Shown one piece after another: positions 34,078 through 43,637 of a stretch of DNA of 64,000 bases; the stretch's first letter is position 1; each line of letters starts with the position of its first letter. Under the pieces are notes generated by a model, which had not been told where the DNA came from, ran no database searches, and saw only the letters and a program-made list of their open reading frames with translations. The position numbers and the translations under genes were made by a program. Origin of the DNA: Salinigranum halophilum (GTDB lineage: Archaea; Halobacteriota; Halobacteria; Halobacteriales; Haloferacaceae); assembly GCF_007004735.1 (NCBI RefSeq), contig NZ_ML660182.1, forward strand, positions 62,001 through 126,000. The letters run 5' to 3'.

Positions 34078-37000
34078 ATGACCAAGCCACACAGAGACAC
34101 CCACGCCGCGTCGGCGGGGCTCGCAGACCCCACGGACGAACGGTCGAACTGCGGCGTCGGGGCTGTCATCGACCTCGACGGCGGGTCTTCGCACGACGTC
34201 GTCGCGGACGGTCTCGAACTCTTAGCGAACCTCGAACACCGAGGCACCACCGGTGCCGAGGAGGACACCGGCGACGGCGCGGGTATCCTCATCCAGCGCC
34301 CCGACGAGTTCTTTGCGGCAGTCGTCGACATCGACCTCCCCGAGACGTACGCGGTCGGTTCGGTCTTCATGCCACAGAACGGCGACGACCGTCGGGCGCT
34401 CGAAGCGGTCGTCGAGTCGACGCTCGAAGACCACGGCGTCGAGGTGCTCGACTGGCGCGACGTCCCGACCGAGAACGGCGACCTTGGCAAGACGGCACTC
34501 GAATCCGAACCCGACGTTCGACAGGTGTTCGTCGCACCCGCCGCGGACCAGTCGACGGCGGCGTTCGACCGCGCGCTGTACGTCGGCCGCCGCGCCGTCG
34601 AGAAGGCGGTCGAGACGTCCACCGTCGCCGGGGCCGAGCGTTTCTACGTCTGTTCGCTCGACCGAAAGACGCTGGTGTACAAGGGCCTCCTAAAGGGTGA
34701 GCAGGTCGCGGACTACTACCCGGACCTCGGTGACGAGCGCGTGAAGACGACGCTCGCACTCGTGCACGCGCGCTTCTCGACGAACACGCTCGGCGCGTGG
34801 CACCTCGCTCACCCGTACCGGAAGGTCATCCACAACGGCGAGATAAACACCATCCAGGGGAACATCAACTGGATGCGCGCGCGGGAGACCGACCTCGCCG
34901 ACCCCGCCTTCGGGGGCGACCTGGAGACGTTGAAACCCGTCATCAACGACCCGGGCCAGTCCGACACCGCCTCCGTCGACAACGCCATCGAACTCCTCCT
35001 CAACACCGGACGAGAGCTCCCGCACGTCCTCCGGATGCTCATCCCCGAGGCGTTCGAGGGTGACGACGAGATGGCCCAGGAACGGAAAGACTGGTACGAC
35101 TTCCACGCCTCGCTCATCGAGCCGTGGGACGGCCCCGCGCTCGTCGCGGCGACCGACGGCGACCGGGTCGCCGCGGTACTCGACCGGAACGGTCTCCGGC
35201 CGTGCCGCTACGACATCACCACCGACAACACGCTCGTCATGGCCTCCGAGGTGGGTGCGCTCGACACCGACCCGAGTGAGATTCGCGAACGCGGCCGGCT
35301 CCAACCGGGTCAACTGTTCATGGCCGACCCCGCGGAGGGGCGAGTCATCCCCGACGAGGAGGTGTTCGACCAGCTCACCGACGAGAAGTACGGCGAGTGG
35401 GTCAGTGAACACCAGGTCGAACTCGCCGACGTCGTCGACGACGGCGACATGCTCCCCCACGCCCGGGTCGACCATCTCCGCGCACAGCAGGCGGCGTTCG
35501 GCTACACGCACGACCAGCTCAGTCATCTCATCGAGCCGATGGCCCAGTCGGGGAAAGACCCCGTCGGGTCGATGGGCGACGACACCCCCCTGTCGGTCCT
35601 CTCGGACTTCAACCGCCCGCTGTTCACCTACTTCAAGCAGCTGTTCGCACAGGTGACGAACCCGCCGCTCGACTACATCCGCGAGGAGCTCGTCACCTCG
35701 CTCGAATCGAGGCTCGGATACCAGCGGAACCTCCTCGACGAGAGCCCCGAACACGCCCAGCAGCTCGTCCTCGACTCGCCCGTCCTCACGGACGCCCAGT
35801 TAGCGGGTATCAGGGGGCTCGACGGCGACGTCTCCTCGGCCGTCGTCGACATCACTTACGAGAAGGGCGTCGCGTTGACGGACGCCATCGAACGTATCCG
35901 CGACGACGCGAAGGCGGCCATCGACGCGGGCGCAACGGTCGTCGTGCTCTCCGACCGGACCATCGGCGAGGACCGGGTCGCGGCACCCAGTCTGCTGGTC
36001 ACCGGCGCGGTCCACCACGCCCTCGTCCGAAACGGGCTTCGAAACCATGCCGGACTCGTCCTCGAGTCGGGTGACCCCCGCGAGGTCCACCACATCGCGA
36101 CCCTCGTCGGCTACGGTGCCGACGCGGTCAACCCCTACCTCGCGTACCAGACCATCTGCGACATCGTCGCCGGTCCCGACGGTGCGGACGAGGCCGAGGC
36201 CATCGCGGCGTACAAGAAGGCGCTGGAGGACGGCCTCCTGAAGACGATGGCGAAGATGGGTATCTCGACCGTCGAGTCGTACCAGGGCGCGCAGATATTC
36301 GAGGCGGTCGGTCTCGACTCCGACTTCGTCGAGGAGTACTTCGAGGGGACCGAGATTCGCACGGAGGGTATCGGCCTCCCGCAGATCGAAGAGGACCTCC
36401 TCACGCGCCACGCGGTCGGCTTCGGTGCCGACCCCGAACTCGACCGATCCGGCGAGTACGAGAACCGTTCGAGCGGACTGCACCACCGCTGGAACCCCCA
36501 GACCGTCGGGACGCTCCAGCAAGCCGCCCGGTCGGGCAGCTACGAGAAGTACGGCGAGTTCGCCGAACTCGTGAACGACCAGACCCAGGAACTGCAGACG
36601 CTCCGTGGCCTCCTGGAGTTCGACTCCGACCGCGACCCCGTTCCCTTAGCGGAGGTCGAACCGGTCGAAGACATCGTCACGCGCTTCTCGACGGCGGCCA
36701 TGTCGCTCGGGTCGCTCTCTCCCGAGGCCCACGAGAACAACTCCATCGCGATGAACCGTCTCGGGGGCAAGTCGAACTCCGGCGAGGGCGGCGAACCGCC
36801 CGAGCGGTTCAACACGGAGAAGGAGTGTACCGTCAAGCAGGTCGCCTCCGGCCGCTTCGGCGTCACCTCCGAGTATCTGACGAACGCCGAGGAGATCCAG
36901 ATCAAGATGGCCCAGGGGTCGAAGCCCGGCGAGGGCGGGCACCTCCCCGGAAAGAAGGTCAACGAGATGATCGCACACGTCCGCTTTTCGACGCCGGGCG

Positions 37001-38613
37001 TCGGCCTCATCTCGCCGCCACCGCTGCACGACATCTACTCCATCGAGGACCTCAAGCAGCTTATCCACGACCTCAAGGTCGCCAACCCCGACGCCGACAT
37101 CAACGTCAAACTCGTCTCCGAGGCGGGCATCGGCACCATCGCGGCCGGTGTCGCCAAAGCGAACGCCGACGTGGTCCACATCTCGGGCGACTCCGGTGGG
37201 ACGGGTGCCTCCCCGAAGACCTCTATCAAGAACGCGGGTCTCCCGTGGGAACTCGGCCTCGCCGAGGCGAACCAGATGCTGCGGGCGACGAACCTCCGCT
37301 CGCGTATCAAGGTCTCGACCGACGGTGGCCTGATGACCGGCCGCGACGTCGCCGTCGCGGCGCTCCTCGGAGCCGAGGAGTACATCTTCGGGACGGCCGC
37401 ACTCGTCACGGGTGGCTGTGTGATGGCCCGCCAGTGCCACGAGAACACCTGTCCGGTCGGGGTGGCGACCCAGAACGAAAAGCTGAGAGAACGGTTCCCC
37501 GGTAAGCCCCAGCACGTCATCAACTACATGACGTTCATGGCCCAGGAGCTTCGAGAGATCATGGCCGAACTCGGCTTCCGGACGGTCGACGAGATGGTCG
37601 GTCGCCCCTCGCTGCTCCGCCAGCGCGAGACCGACCACCCGAAGGCCAAGCATCTCGACCTCTCGGCAGTCATCGCCGAGCCCGCGCCGGGACCGCGGTA
37701 CAAGACCGAAGCGCAGCGTCACGCCGACCTCGCGACACAACTCGACCACGACCTCATCGAACAGGCCCAACCCGCACTCAACGAGGGGCGCGGCGTCCGC
37801 ATCCAGTCCGACATCTCGAACGTCGACCGGGCCGTCGGGGCGATGCTCTCGAACCGCATCTCGAAAGCGTACGGCGGCACCGGCCTGCCCGACGACACCA
37901 TCAGCATCGACTTCGAGGGCGTCGCGGGCCAGTCGTTCGGCGCGTTCCTCGCCAGCGGCGTGACGATGCGGCTCGAAGGTGCCTGCAACGACTACGTCGG
38001 CAAGGGGCTCTCCGGCGGGAAGCTCATCGTCCGGACGCCCGAGACGGCCGCATACGTCGCCGACGAGAACGTCCTCATCGGCAACGTCGCGCTGTACGGG
38101 GCGACGCAGGGCGAGGCGTACATCAACGGGGTCGCAGGCGAGCGCTTCGCCGTTCGGAACTCCGGGGTCAAGGCGGTCGTCGAAGGCGTCGGCGACCACG
38201 GCTGTGAGTACATGACCGGCGGCGTCGTCGCGGTGCTCGGTGACACGGGCAAGAACTTCGCAGCGGGGATGTCTGGCGGGGTCGCGTACGTCTACGACCC
38301 CGACGACACGTTCGCCCGCACGGCCAACACCGGCATGGTCTCGCTCGAAGACACGCTCGACGAAGCGGACGAGGCGATGCTCCGCCGACTGGTCGAGAAC
38401 CACGCCGAGTACACCGGCTCCGACCGCGCCGCGTGGATGCTCGACGAGTGGGCCGACGTGAGCCAGGCGTTCGTGAAGGTGATGCCCGACGCGTACGCCG
38501 AGGTCATCGCCGAGCGGGCGCGAGACGACGTTCGTACCGACCTCCCAGAAGAGGCGAGCGCCTCCGCAGTCGACACCGAATCGGGCAGCGTCGCGACGAC
38601 GAGCGACGACTGA
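34078..38613 (+). CDS. gltB: Glutamate synthase, large subunit
   Basis: A 1511-residue multidomain enzyme that makes glutamate from 2-oxoglutarate and glutamine. A 24-residue leader precedes NCGVGAVIDLDG, in which Cys25 would be the N-terminal nucleophile of the amidotransferase after processing. The FMN-binding synthase domain holds GGKSNSGEGGEPPERF, SGDSGGTGASPKTSI, and the 3Fe-4S ligands CVMARQCHENTCPVG (about residue 1118-1132). A C-terminal GXGXG beta-helix domain closes the protein. No small-subunit gene is adjacent, so ferredoxin may be the electron donor. A ctgataagt box lies at about 34048-34056. Confidence 0.96.
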   Translation: MTKPHRDTHAASAGLADPTDERSNCGVGAVIDLDGGSSHDVVADGLELLANLEHRGTTGAEEDTGDGAGILIQRPDEFFAAVVDIDLPETYAVGSVFMPQNGDDRRALEAVVESTLEDHGVEVLDWRDVPTENGDLGKTALESEPDVRQVFVAPAADQSTAAFDRALYVGRRAVEKAVETSTVAGAERFYVCSLDRKTLVYKGLLKGEQVADYYPDLGDERVKTTLALVHARFSTNTLGAWHLAHPYRKVIHNGEINTIQGNINWMRARETDLADPAFGGDLETLKPVINDPGQSDTASVDNAIELLLNTGRELPHVLRMLIPEAFEGDDEMAQERKDWYDFHASLIEPWDGPALVAATDGDRVAAVLDRNGLRPCRYDITTDNTLVMASEVGALDTDPSEIRERGRLQPGQLFMADPAEGRVIPDEEVFDQLTDEKYGEWVSEHQVELADVVDDGDMLPHARVDHLRAQQAAFGYTHDQLSHLIEPMAQSGKDPVGSMGDDTPLSVLSDFNRPLFTYFKQLFAQVTNPPLDYIREELVTSLESRLGYQRNLLDESPEHAQQLVLDSPVLTDAQLAGIRGLDGDVSSAVVDITYEKGVALTDAIERIRDDAKAAIDAGATVVVLSDRTIGEDRVAAPSLLVTGAVHHALVRNGLRNHAGLVLESGDPREVHHIATLVGYGADAVNPYLAYQTICDIVAGPDGADEAEAIAAYKKALEDGLLKTMAKMGISTVESYQGAQIFEAVGLDSDFVEEYFEGTEIRTEGIGLPQIEEDLLTRHAVGFGADPELDRSGEYENRSSGLHHRWNPQTVGTLQQAARSGSYEKYGEFAELVNDQTQELQTLRGLLEFDSDRDPVPLAEVEPVEDIVTRFSTAAMSLGSLSPEAHENNSIAMNRLGGKSNSGEGGEPPERFNTEKECTVKQVASGRFGVTSEYLTNAEEIQIKMAQGSKPGEGGHLPGKKVNEMIAHVRFSTPGVGLISPPPLHDIYSIEDLKQLIHDLKVANPDADINVKLVSEAGIGTIAAGVAKANADVVHISGDSGGTGASPKTSIKNAGLPWELGLAEANQMLRATNLRSRIKVSTDGGLMTGRDVAVAALLGAEEYIFGTAALVTGGCVMARQCHENTCPVGVATQNEKLRERFPGKPQHVINYMTFMAQELREIMAELGFRTVDEMVGRPSLLRQRETDHPKAKHLDLSAVIAEPAPGPRYKTEAQRHADLATQLDHDLIEQAQPALNEGRGVRIQSDISNVDRAVGAMLSNRISKAYGGTGLPDDTISIDFEGVAGQSFGAFLASGVTMRLEGACNDYVGKGLSGGKLIVRTPETAAYVADENVLIGNVALYGATQGEAYINGVAGERFAVRNSGVKAVVEGVGDHGCEYMTGGVVAVLGDTGKNFAAGMSGGVAYVYDPDDTFARTANTGMVSLEDTLDEADEAMLRRLVENHAEYTGSDRAAWMLDEWADVSQAFVKVMPDAYAEVIAERARDDVRTDLPEEASASAVDTESGSVATTSDD

Positions 38614-38712
38614 CGCGTCCGACTCGTTCCGACTCGACTTCTCAACGCTCGTCTCGACCGAACGTTTATCTCCGATACCGAGACCATCAGGCCGTGTGCG
38701 CCAGAACGAGGC

Positions 38713-38751
38713 CACGGAACGTCTGCGGTCGTGTGGTGTGTCCGTTCCGTG
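38713..38751. other. Inverted repeat with perfect 9-bp arms downstream of gltB
   Basis: CACGGAACG (38713-38721) and CGTTCCGTG (38743-38751) are exact reverse complements separated by 21 nt. They lie in the 254-bp gap between gltB and the epimerase gene, about 50 bp after a gtttatct box (38660-38667) that is not needed for the epimerase gene. The element could be a structured leader, a small RNA or an operator. Confidence 0.4.
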
Positions 38752-38867
38752 CAGCGCCTGAACGCTGAGACGCGCCACCTGTCCGCACTCTTTGCCGGAG
38801 CGATGCTACTTCCCTCCGCTCGCCTCAGGAGTGACACGCTTTACTGCCCGCGTTCGCAGGGGGTGGT

Positions 38868-39857
38868 ATGGACTCCGTACTCGTCATCGGTGGCACGCGC
38901 TTCATCGGCCGCCATCTCGTCGAGCACCTCCTCGACCACGACTATCACGTCACACTGTTCACCCGCGGGACCCACGAGAACCCCTTCGCCGCCCACGAGT
39001 ACGTCGACCACGTCCAGGGCGACAGAGGGGTCAAAACCGACCTCCAGGCGGCGGCGATGACTGTCGACTACGACGCGGTGTTCGACCTCGTCGCGTACCA
39101 TCCCGGAGACGTCGAGACGGCGGTCGACGTGTTCGCCGACGCCGAGGCGTACGTCTACGTCTCCAGCGGGGCGGCGTACGGCGACGAGGTGATTCCGAAA
39201 CGCGAGGGCGAGACGGGGTTGAAGCCCTGTACGCCGGCGCAGGCGACCGACGAGTCTCCGGACTCGTACGGTGCGCGGAAGGCCGCGGGCGACCGCGTGG
39301 TGTTCGAGGCCGCCGAACAGGGCGTCCGCGCGATGTCGGTCCGCCCCTGTGTCGTCTACGGCCCGCACGACTACACGGAGCGAACGGATTACTGGCTCGC
39401 GCGCGTCCACGACCACGACCGCGTGCTCGTCCCCGGCGACGGGACGAACGTCTGGCACCGCGTCTACGCTCCCGACGTCGCCGAGGCGATGCGACTCGTC
39501 GCGGAAGAAGGAACCGCAGGCGAGGCGTACAACGTCGGGGACCGTCGCCTCACCACCCTGCGCGAGTACGTCGATCTCGCGGCGGACGCCATGGGGACCG
39601 ACGTCGAAGTCGTGACCGCCGGCGAGCGGGAACTCGCTGCGGGGGGACTCGCGCCGACCGACTTCCCGCTCTATCGGTCGTATCCGCACGTCATGTCGAC
39701 GGCGAAGCTCACGCGACTCGGCTGGGAGTCGACGCCGCTCTCGTCGGCGATGCTCGCGACAGCGGCCGACCACCGCGAGAGCGACCGTGACGGGAGCGAC
39801 GTCGGCCCCAGTCGGGAGAACGAGGCCCGCGTCCTCGGCGTGCTCGATACGCTCTGA
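38868..39857 (+). CDS. NAD-dependent epimerase/dehydratase (extended SDR)
   Basis: A 329-residue protein with the nucleotide-binding GGTRFIGRHLVEHLLD (residues 8-23), LFTRGTHENPF, YVSSGAAYG, and the YxxxK motif in DSYGARKAAGD. It matches atypical extended SDRs related to the plant CSP41/mRNA-binding protein and sugar-nucleotide epimerases (RPCVVYGPHDYTERTDYWLA). Substrate unknown; a nucleotide sugar is likely. A cgctttact box 22-30 bp before the ATG indicates a leaderless transcript. It is convergent with the HD-domain gene. Confidence 0.85.
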   Translation: MDSVLVIGGTRFIGRHLVEHLLDHDYHVTLFTRGTHENPFAAHEYVDHVQGDRGVKTDLQAAAMTVDYDAVFDLVAYHPGDVETAVDVFADAEAYVYVSSGAAYGDEVIPKREGETGLKPCTPAQATDESPDSYGARKAAGDRVVFEAAEQGVRAMSVRPCVVYGPHDYTERTDYWLARVHDHDRVLVPGDGTNVWHRVYAPDVAEAMRLVAEEGTAGEAYNVGDRRLTTLREYVDLAADAMGTDVEVVTAGERELAAGGLAPTDFPLYRSYPHVMSTAKLTRLGWESTPLSSAMLATAADHRESDRDGSDVGPSRENEARVLGVLDTL

Positions 39858-39873
39858 GGGCTCGTCGCCCGCG

Positions 39874-40563
39874 CTACTCGCCGAAGCCCTCGTGGTCCAT
39901 GTTCGGGACCTCCTCCTCGAGCCACTCTTGGAACCACTTCACCCGGGTGAGCCGCTGGTGGACGAGGCTCTCGGCGGTGTCGGACTCGACCCGTCGGGAC
40001 GCGTCCTTGCCGCGTTCGAGGACCCGCTGGACCATCTCGGCAGCGTCCATGTGGGTCCGCGCCTCGTAGCCCATCCGCAGGAGCATCAACGCGGTGCCGT
40101 TGGCACCGACCTTGTCGATGATGTCGGCCTCGATGAGACAGCGCGTCTCCAGTGAGACGTCCGAGAGCGGCCCCTGATAGGAGTGTTCGGAGACGACCTG
40201 ACACACCTGTTCGATGAGCGACTGTGTGAAGTCTCCGTGTGTCGTGAGGTACTCGCGGGCGACACGCGCACCCTCCTCGGCGTGGACCTCCTGGTCGGCT
40301 TCGAGTTTGGCGATGTCGTGAAACAGCGCGGCGATGGTGACCACGTCCACGTCAGCGCCCTCGCGTTCGGCGATGTGCACGGCGAGGTCGACCACGTTGA
40401 GGATGTGGTTGTAGCGGTACTCCGCACTGTGCCAGGGGTACCACCGCATGCGCCCGCCGTCGTCCTCGTTCTCGACGCTCGCGTCGAGGTAGTCGTACAC
40501 GAACGCCTTCATCTCCTCGAACGCGTTCTCCGAGACGGGCGACTCTTGGATCTCAACGCCCAC
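39874..40563 (-). CDS. HD-domain phosphohydrolase
   Basis: A 229-residue HD-superfamily protein. The metal site is formed by His in RYNHILNVVDLAVHIAE, the HD pair in TIAALFHDIAKLEAD and the later HSYQG and EADIIDKVG segments. The pattern, with helices carrying H...HD...H...D, is that of predicted metal-dependent hydrolases acting on nucleotides. The substrate is unknown. The start MGVEIQESPV is the only one near the conserved part. It is convergent with the epimerase gene (16 bp) and divergent from alaX (149 bp). Confidence 0.85.
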   Translation of the reverse strand: MGVEIQESPVSENAFEEMKAFVYDYLDASVENEDDGGRMRWYPWHSAEYRYNHILNVVDLAVHIAEREGADVDVVTIAALFHDIAKLEADQEVHAEEGARVAREYLTTHGDFTQSLIEQVCQVVSEHSYQGPLSDVSLETRCLIEADIIDKVGANGTALMLLRMGYEARTHMDAAEMVQRVLERGKDASRRVESDTAESLVHQRLTRVKWFQEWLEEEVPNMDHEGFGE

Positions 40564-40712
40564 GGCAACACCTCCCGCTCCGGAATCGTCTCTGATAGTT
40601 CATTACATCGCAAAACGGTTCTTCCGCTCTTAGGCGTTACGACGGTTTCGACGCAGCGTGTCGCGGAGATATGAGCGACGTGGGTAAGTCCGTGCCCCCC
40701 GTCCGTCCCGGT

Positions 40713-41438
40713 ATGACCGACGCGTTGTACCTGGCCGAGACGCGACAGCGGACGTTCGAGGCACACGTCGAACGCGCACTCGACGACCGGGTCGTGCTCG
40801 ACCGGACCTGCTTCTACCCGACTGGCGGCGGCCAGCCGTCTGACACCGGTGTCCTCCGAGACCCCGTCACGGAGACCACCTGGCGGGTCACTGGCGTCGA
40901 GAAACGCGACACGATTCACCACATGGTCGACGGGAACCCGCCCACGGCCGGGACGTCGCTCGTGGGCGAACTCGACTGGGAGCGTCGGTACGCACACATG
41001 CGCTATCACACGGCTCAACACCTCCTCTCGGCGGTGTTGCTCGAAGCGTTCGACGCCGAGACGACCGGTAACCAGCTGTACGCCGACCACGCCCACCTCG
41101 ACTGTGCGTACCCGCGGTTCTCGGCCACCGACCTCGCGGACATCGAGGCGCGGCTGAACGACCTCGTCGCCGCGGACCTCCCTGTCGAATGGTACGTCCT
41201 CGACCGCGGCGAAGCCGAGCGACGGCTCGACCCGGAGCGGACGCGCCTGCACCTGCTCCCCGACTCCATCACCGAGGTCCGCATCGTCGAGGTCGTCGGG
41301 CCGGACGGAACGGCGTACGACCGGACCGCGTGTGCGGGGACTCACGTCGCGTCGACGGGTGCAATCGGGTCCGTCGAGGTCGTCGGCCGGGAGACGAAGG
41401 GTACCGGCGAAGAGCGCATCGAGTTCGTCCTCTCGTAG
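40713..41438 (+). CDS. alaX: Alanyl-tRNA editing protein AlaX
   Basis: A 241-residue free-standing editing domain that hydrolyses Ser- or Gly-mischarged tRNA-Ala. It has the N-terminal DRTCFYPTGGGQPSDTG segment found in longer AlaX forms, and the zinc-binding HTAQHLL plus CAGTHVASTG, giving the HxxxH and CxxxH ligands. Length points to the AlaX-L/M class. I start at the ATG at 40713 (MTDALYLAETRQR); the frame is open from 40671 but adds 14 non-conserved residues. The MC1 gene follows 122 bp later. Confidence 0.92.
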   Translation: MTDALYLAETRQRTFEAHVERALDDRVVLDRTCFYPTGGGQPSDTGVLRDPVTETTWRVTGVEKRDTIHHMVDGNPPTAGTSLVGELDWERRYAHMRYHTAQHLLSAVLLEAFDAETTGNQLYADHAHLDCAYPRFSATDLADIEARLNDLVAADLPVEWYVLDRGEAERRLDPERTRLHLLPDSITEVRIVEVVGPDGTAYDRTACAGTHVASTGAIGSVEVVGRETKGTGEERIEFVLS

Positions 41439-41491
41439 CACCGCCGCCCGGTTTCCCGTCAAAACGTCATCTCGTACTGTCAGATAGAAAC

Positions 41492-41504
41492 CGCACGACT
41501 GCGC
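41492..41504 (+). promoter_or_regulatory. Shared upstream element, copy at MC1
   Basis: CGCACGACTGCGC, preceded by AAA and followed by aGTG, ends 57 bp before the MC1 ATG and 26 bp before its TATA box. The same 13-mer occurs at 24457-24469, at the same distance from the DUF7123 gene. Confidence 0.45.
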
Positions 41505-41530
41505 AGTGGAGGTCCGTTCCGTCTGGTGGT

Positions 41531-41540
41531 TTTATTAACC
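41531..41540 (+). promoter_or_regulatory. TATA box of the MC1 gene
   Basis: tttattaacc is centred about 26 bp before the ATG at 41561, so transcription should start at or next to the start codon. Confidence 0.7.
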
Positions 41541-41560
41541 TTGGCAGTGTGAGGGGTGGT

Positions 41561-41872
41561 ATGGTCCGTGAAGACGGCAAGCGGAACTTCGTGCTCCGCG
41601 AAGAGGACGGTACCGAAGACAGCGTGTTCAGCGGTCGAACGCCCCGACAGGCGGCACTCAAAGCGGCCCGCCGACTCCATCCCGCGCCGAGCGAGGACGA
41701 GGTCGACGACAAGGCCGTCTTGCGACTTCGCGAGCGCGGGACCGACAAGGTCCACATCTACCACGGCTGGGCCTGGAAGGAGGAGGCGCCCGACGACGCG
41801 CCCGACTGGATGCCCGAAGTCATCACCAAGGCGAACGTCTCCAAGCAGGGTATCGAACACCTCGACGAGTGA
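41561..41872 (+). CDS. Non-histone chromosomal protein MC1
   Basis: A 103-residue DNA-bending chromatin protein. It begins MVREDGKRNFVLREEDGTED and contains VFSGRTPRQAALKAARRL, the conserved MC1 core, then KVHIYHGWAWKEEAPDDAPD. Compared with methanogen MC1 it is slightly extended and more acidic, as in haloarchaea. It coats and sharply bends DNA in the nucleoid. The gene is preceded by a strong TATA box and an upstream element shared with the DUF7123 gene, suggesting coordinated and probably high expression. Confidence 0.95.
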   Translation: MVREDGKRNFVLREEDGTEDSVFSGRTPRQAALKAARRLHPAPSEDEVDDKAVLRLRERGTDKVHIYHGWAWKEEAPDDAPDWMPEVITKANVSKQGIEHLDE

Positions 41873-42064
41873 GACTCGCCCGCTGACGCGTCCGCTCGGC
41901 GTCCGTGGACTGTCGGGTGTCGGCCTCGCGACGTCGCTCGTCGGACGGAAGCGAACGCTCACGCGCGCTCCCGCTTGCTCGTCTTCTCTCGGTCTCGTCC
42001 AGTCCGTTCGTTCGCGGCGTCTCGCGCCCACAGAGCCTTGACCCTCTCGGCCCAACCGACCCGT

Positions 42065-43090
42065 ATGCCCAGTGGACCTGCCCTCGCCGAGTTCCTCGCG
42101 GGCCACGACTCGCTTGCGGTCGTCTGTCACAACAACCCCGACCCCGACAGCCTCGCCAGCGCCATGGCGCTCGAGGTAATCGCTCACGACGCGGGACTCA
42201 CGGACGTCGACGTGCTGTACAGCGGTTCGATCTCCCACCAGCAGAACCGGGCGTTCGTGAACCTCCTCGACCTCGACCTGACGCGCTTCGCCGTCGGCGA
42301 CCTCGATACAGCCGACCTCGTCGCGTTCGTCGACCACTCTCGCCCCGGAGCGAACAACGAGGTGCCCCAGGAGACGTCGGTGGACATCGTCATCGACCAC
42401 CACACAGCCGACGGTGTCGACGCGTCCTACGTCGACCACCGGGAGGCCATCGGTGCGACGGCGACCATCATGACGGAGTATCTCTCGGAACTCGACCTCC
42501 TGACGTCGGAGGCGCTCGCGACGGCGCTCATGTTCGCCATCCGGCGCGAGACGCTGACGTTCCTCCGGGGGGCGACGAGCGCCGAGTTCGCGGCCGCGGA
42601 ACGGCTCCACGGCCACCTCGATACCGAACTGTTGCGCCGACTCGCCCACCCCGCGGTCAGCGAGTCGACGGTCGACGCCATCAGCGACGCCATCGACAAC
42701 CGGACGGTCCGCGGGTCGACGCTCCTCAGCCACACCGGGTGGACGACAGAGCGCGACGCCATCCCGCAGGCCGCAGACTACCTCTCGGAGGTCGAGGGCG
42801 TTCAGACCTGCATCGTCTTCGGCCTCATCGACGACAGCGTCGAACTCAGCGCCCGTTCGACCGACTCGCGCGTCCACGTCGGCAACGTCCTCGACGAGGC
42901 GTTCTCCGACGTGGGAAGCGCCGGCGGCCACCGCCAGATGGCCGGCGGGCACGTCCCGCTCGGTCTGTTCGCCGACCTCGCCAGCGACGGTGGCGACGAG
43001 GAGTTGGTCGAGATGGTCGAGCGAATCGTCTCCCGGCGACTCAGCAGACGGCTCAACCTCTCCTCGCGAGAGGAAGCGGACACAGAGTAG
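42065..43090 (+). CDS. DHH-family phosphoesterase
   Basis: A 341-residue RecJ/NrnA-type phosphoesterase. Metal-binding motifs are HNNPDPDSLASAMAL (DxD), FVDHSRPG and VIDHHTADG (DHH). The DHHA1 domain is at the C-terminus with SAGGHRQMAGGHVPLG. The size and motifs fit oligoribonucleases or cyclic-dinucleotide/pAp phosphatases, not a full RecJ. The ATG at 42065 (MPSGPALAEF) was chosen; the frame opens earlier at 41975 but without conservation. The region 41873-42064 between it and MC1 shows no other feature. Confidence 0.88.
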   Translation: MPSGPALAEFLAGHDSLAVVCHNNPDPDSLASAMALEVIAHDAGLTDVDVLYSGSISHQQNRAFVNLLDLDLTRFAVGDLDTADLVAFVDHSRPGANNEVPQETSVDIVIDHHTADGVDASYVDHREAIGATATIMTEYLSELDLLTSEALATALMFAIRRETLTFLRGATSAEFAAAERLHGHLDTELLRRLAHPAVSESTVDAISDAIDNRTVRGSTLLSHTGWTTERDAIPQAADYLSEVEGVQTCIVFGLIDDSVELSARSTDSRVHVGNVLDEAFSDVGSAGGHRQMAGGHVPLGLFADLASDGGDEELVEMVERIVSRRLSRRLNLSSREEADTE

Positions 43091-43131
43091 CCACGGACGA
43101 CGCCGCGCGTGTCACGTGTCGGCCGGACTGC

Positions 43132-43554
43132 TCACCGGATGAGGGTCACTGGGACGGGAATCCGGTCGACGACCCGTTCGGCGACGCTGCCGACGAAGAA
43201 CCGCTCGAGGAAGTCTCGGCTGTGACTCCCGAGGACGACGTGGTCGATGTCGTGGTCGTCGACGTACTCGAGAATCTCCTGCCAGGGTCGACCCCGCTCG
43301 ACGACCGTCGTCAACGGGGCGTCGAACTCGGCAGCGATCGACTCGGCCTCCTCGAGCAGGTCCTCGCCCTCCTTTTCACGTTGCTCGTAGATCTCGCCGA
43401 GCTTCACGCCCACGTACCGCTCCGGCTGGTACGTGACGCTCGTGTCGACGACGAACAGCGCCGTCACCTCCGCTTCCGGAAAGCGCTCGTAGGCGAACCG
43501 GAGCGCTTCGACCGCGAGCTTCGAACCGTCGAACGGAACCAGAACGCCCGTCAT
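43132..43554 (-). CDS. Universal stress protein (UspA family)
   Basis: A 140-residue Usp domain. It begins MTGVLVPFDGSKLAVEALRF, has ALFVVDTS, and the ATP-binding glycine motif appears as GSHSRDFLERFFVGSVAERV followed by RIPVPVTLIR. The usual G-x2-G-x9-G-S/T pattern is altered (GSHSRDFLERFFVGS), so nucleotide binding is uncertain. It is divergent from the NhaC antiporter with an 83-bp shared promoter region, and may respond to the same stress. Confidence 0.9.
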   Translation of the reverse strand: MTGVLVPFDGSKLAVEALRFAYERFPEAEVTALFVVDTSVTYQPERYVGVKLGEIYEQREKEGEDLLEEAESIAAEFDAPLTTVVERGRPWQEILEYVDDHDIDHVVLGSHSRDFLERFFVGSVAERVVDRIPVPVTLIR

Positions 43555-43605
43555 GCAGAGTATCTCACTCCCCATGCCATTAAACATCGGCTCGATTTCG
43601 GCAGG

Positions 43606-43614
43606 GTTTTATGT
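43606..43614 (+). promoter_or_regulatory. TATA box of the nhaC gene
   Basis: ttttatgta is centred about 28 bp before the ATG at 43638. A TGTACA hexamer (43631-43636) abuts the start codon. Confidence 0.55.
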
Positions 43615-43637
43615 ACTATCTTGTGGTGTGTGTACAT

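Noticed and set aside
43631-43636. TGTACA before the nhaC start as a second TRP box.
   Set aside because: It is a lone hexamer without the extended symmetry seen at trpC, and six-base matches are expected by chance.
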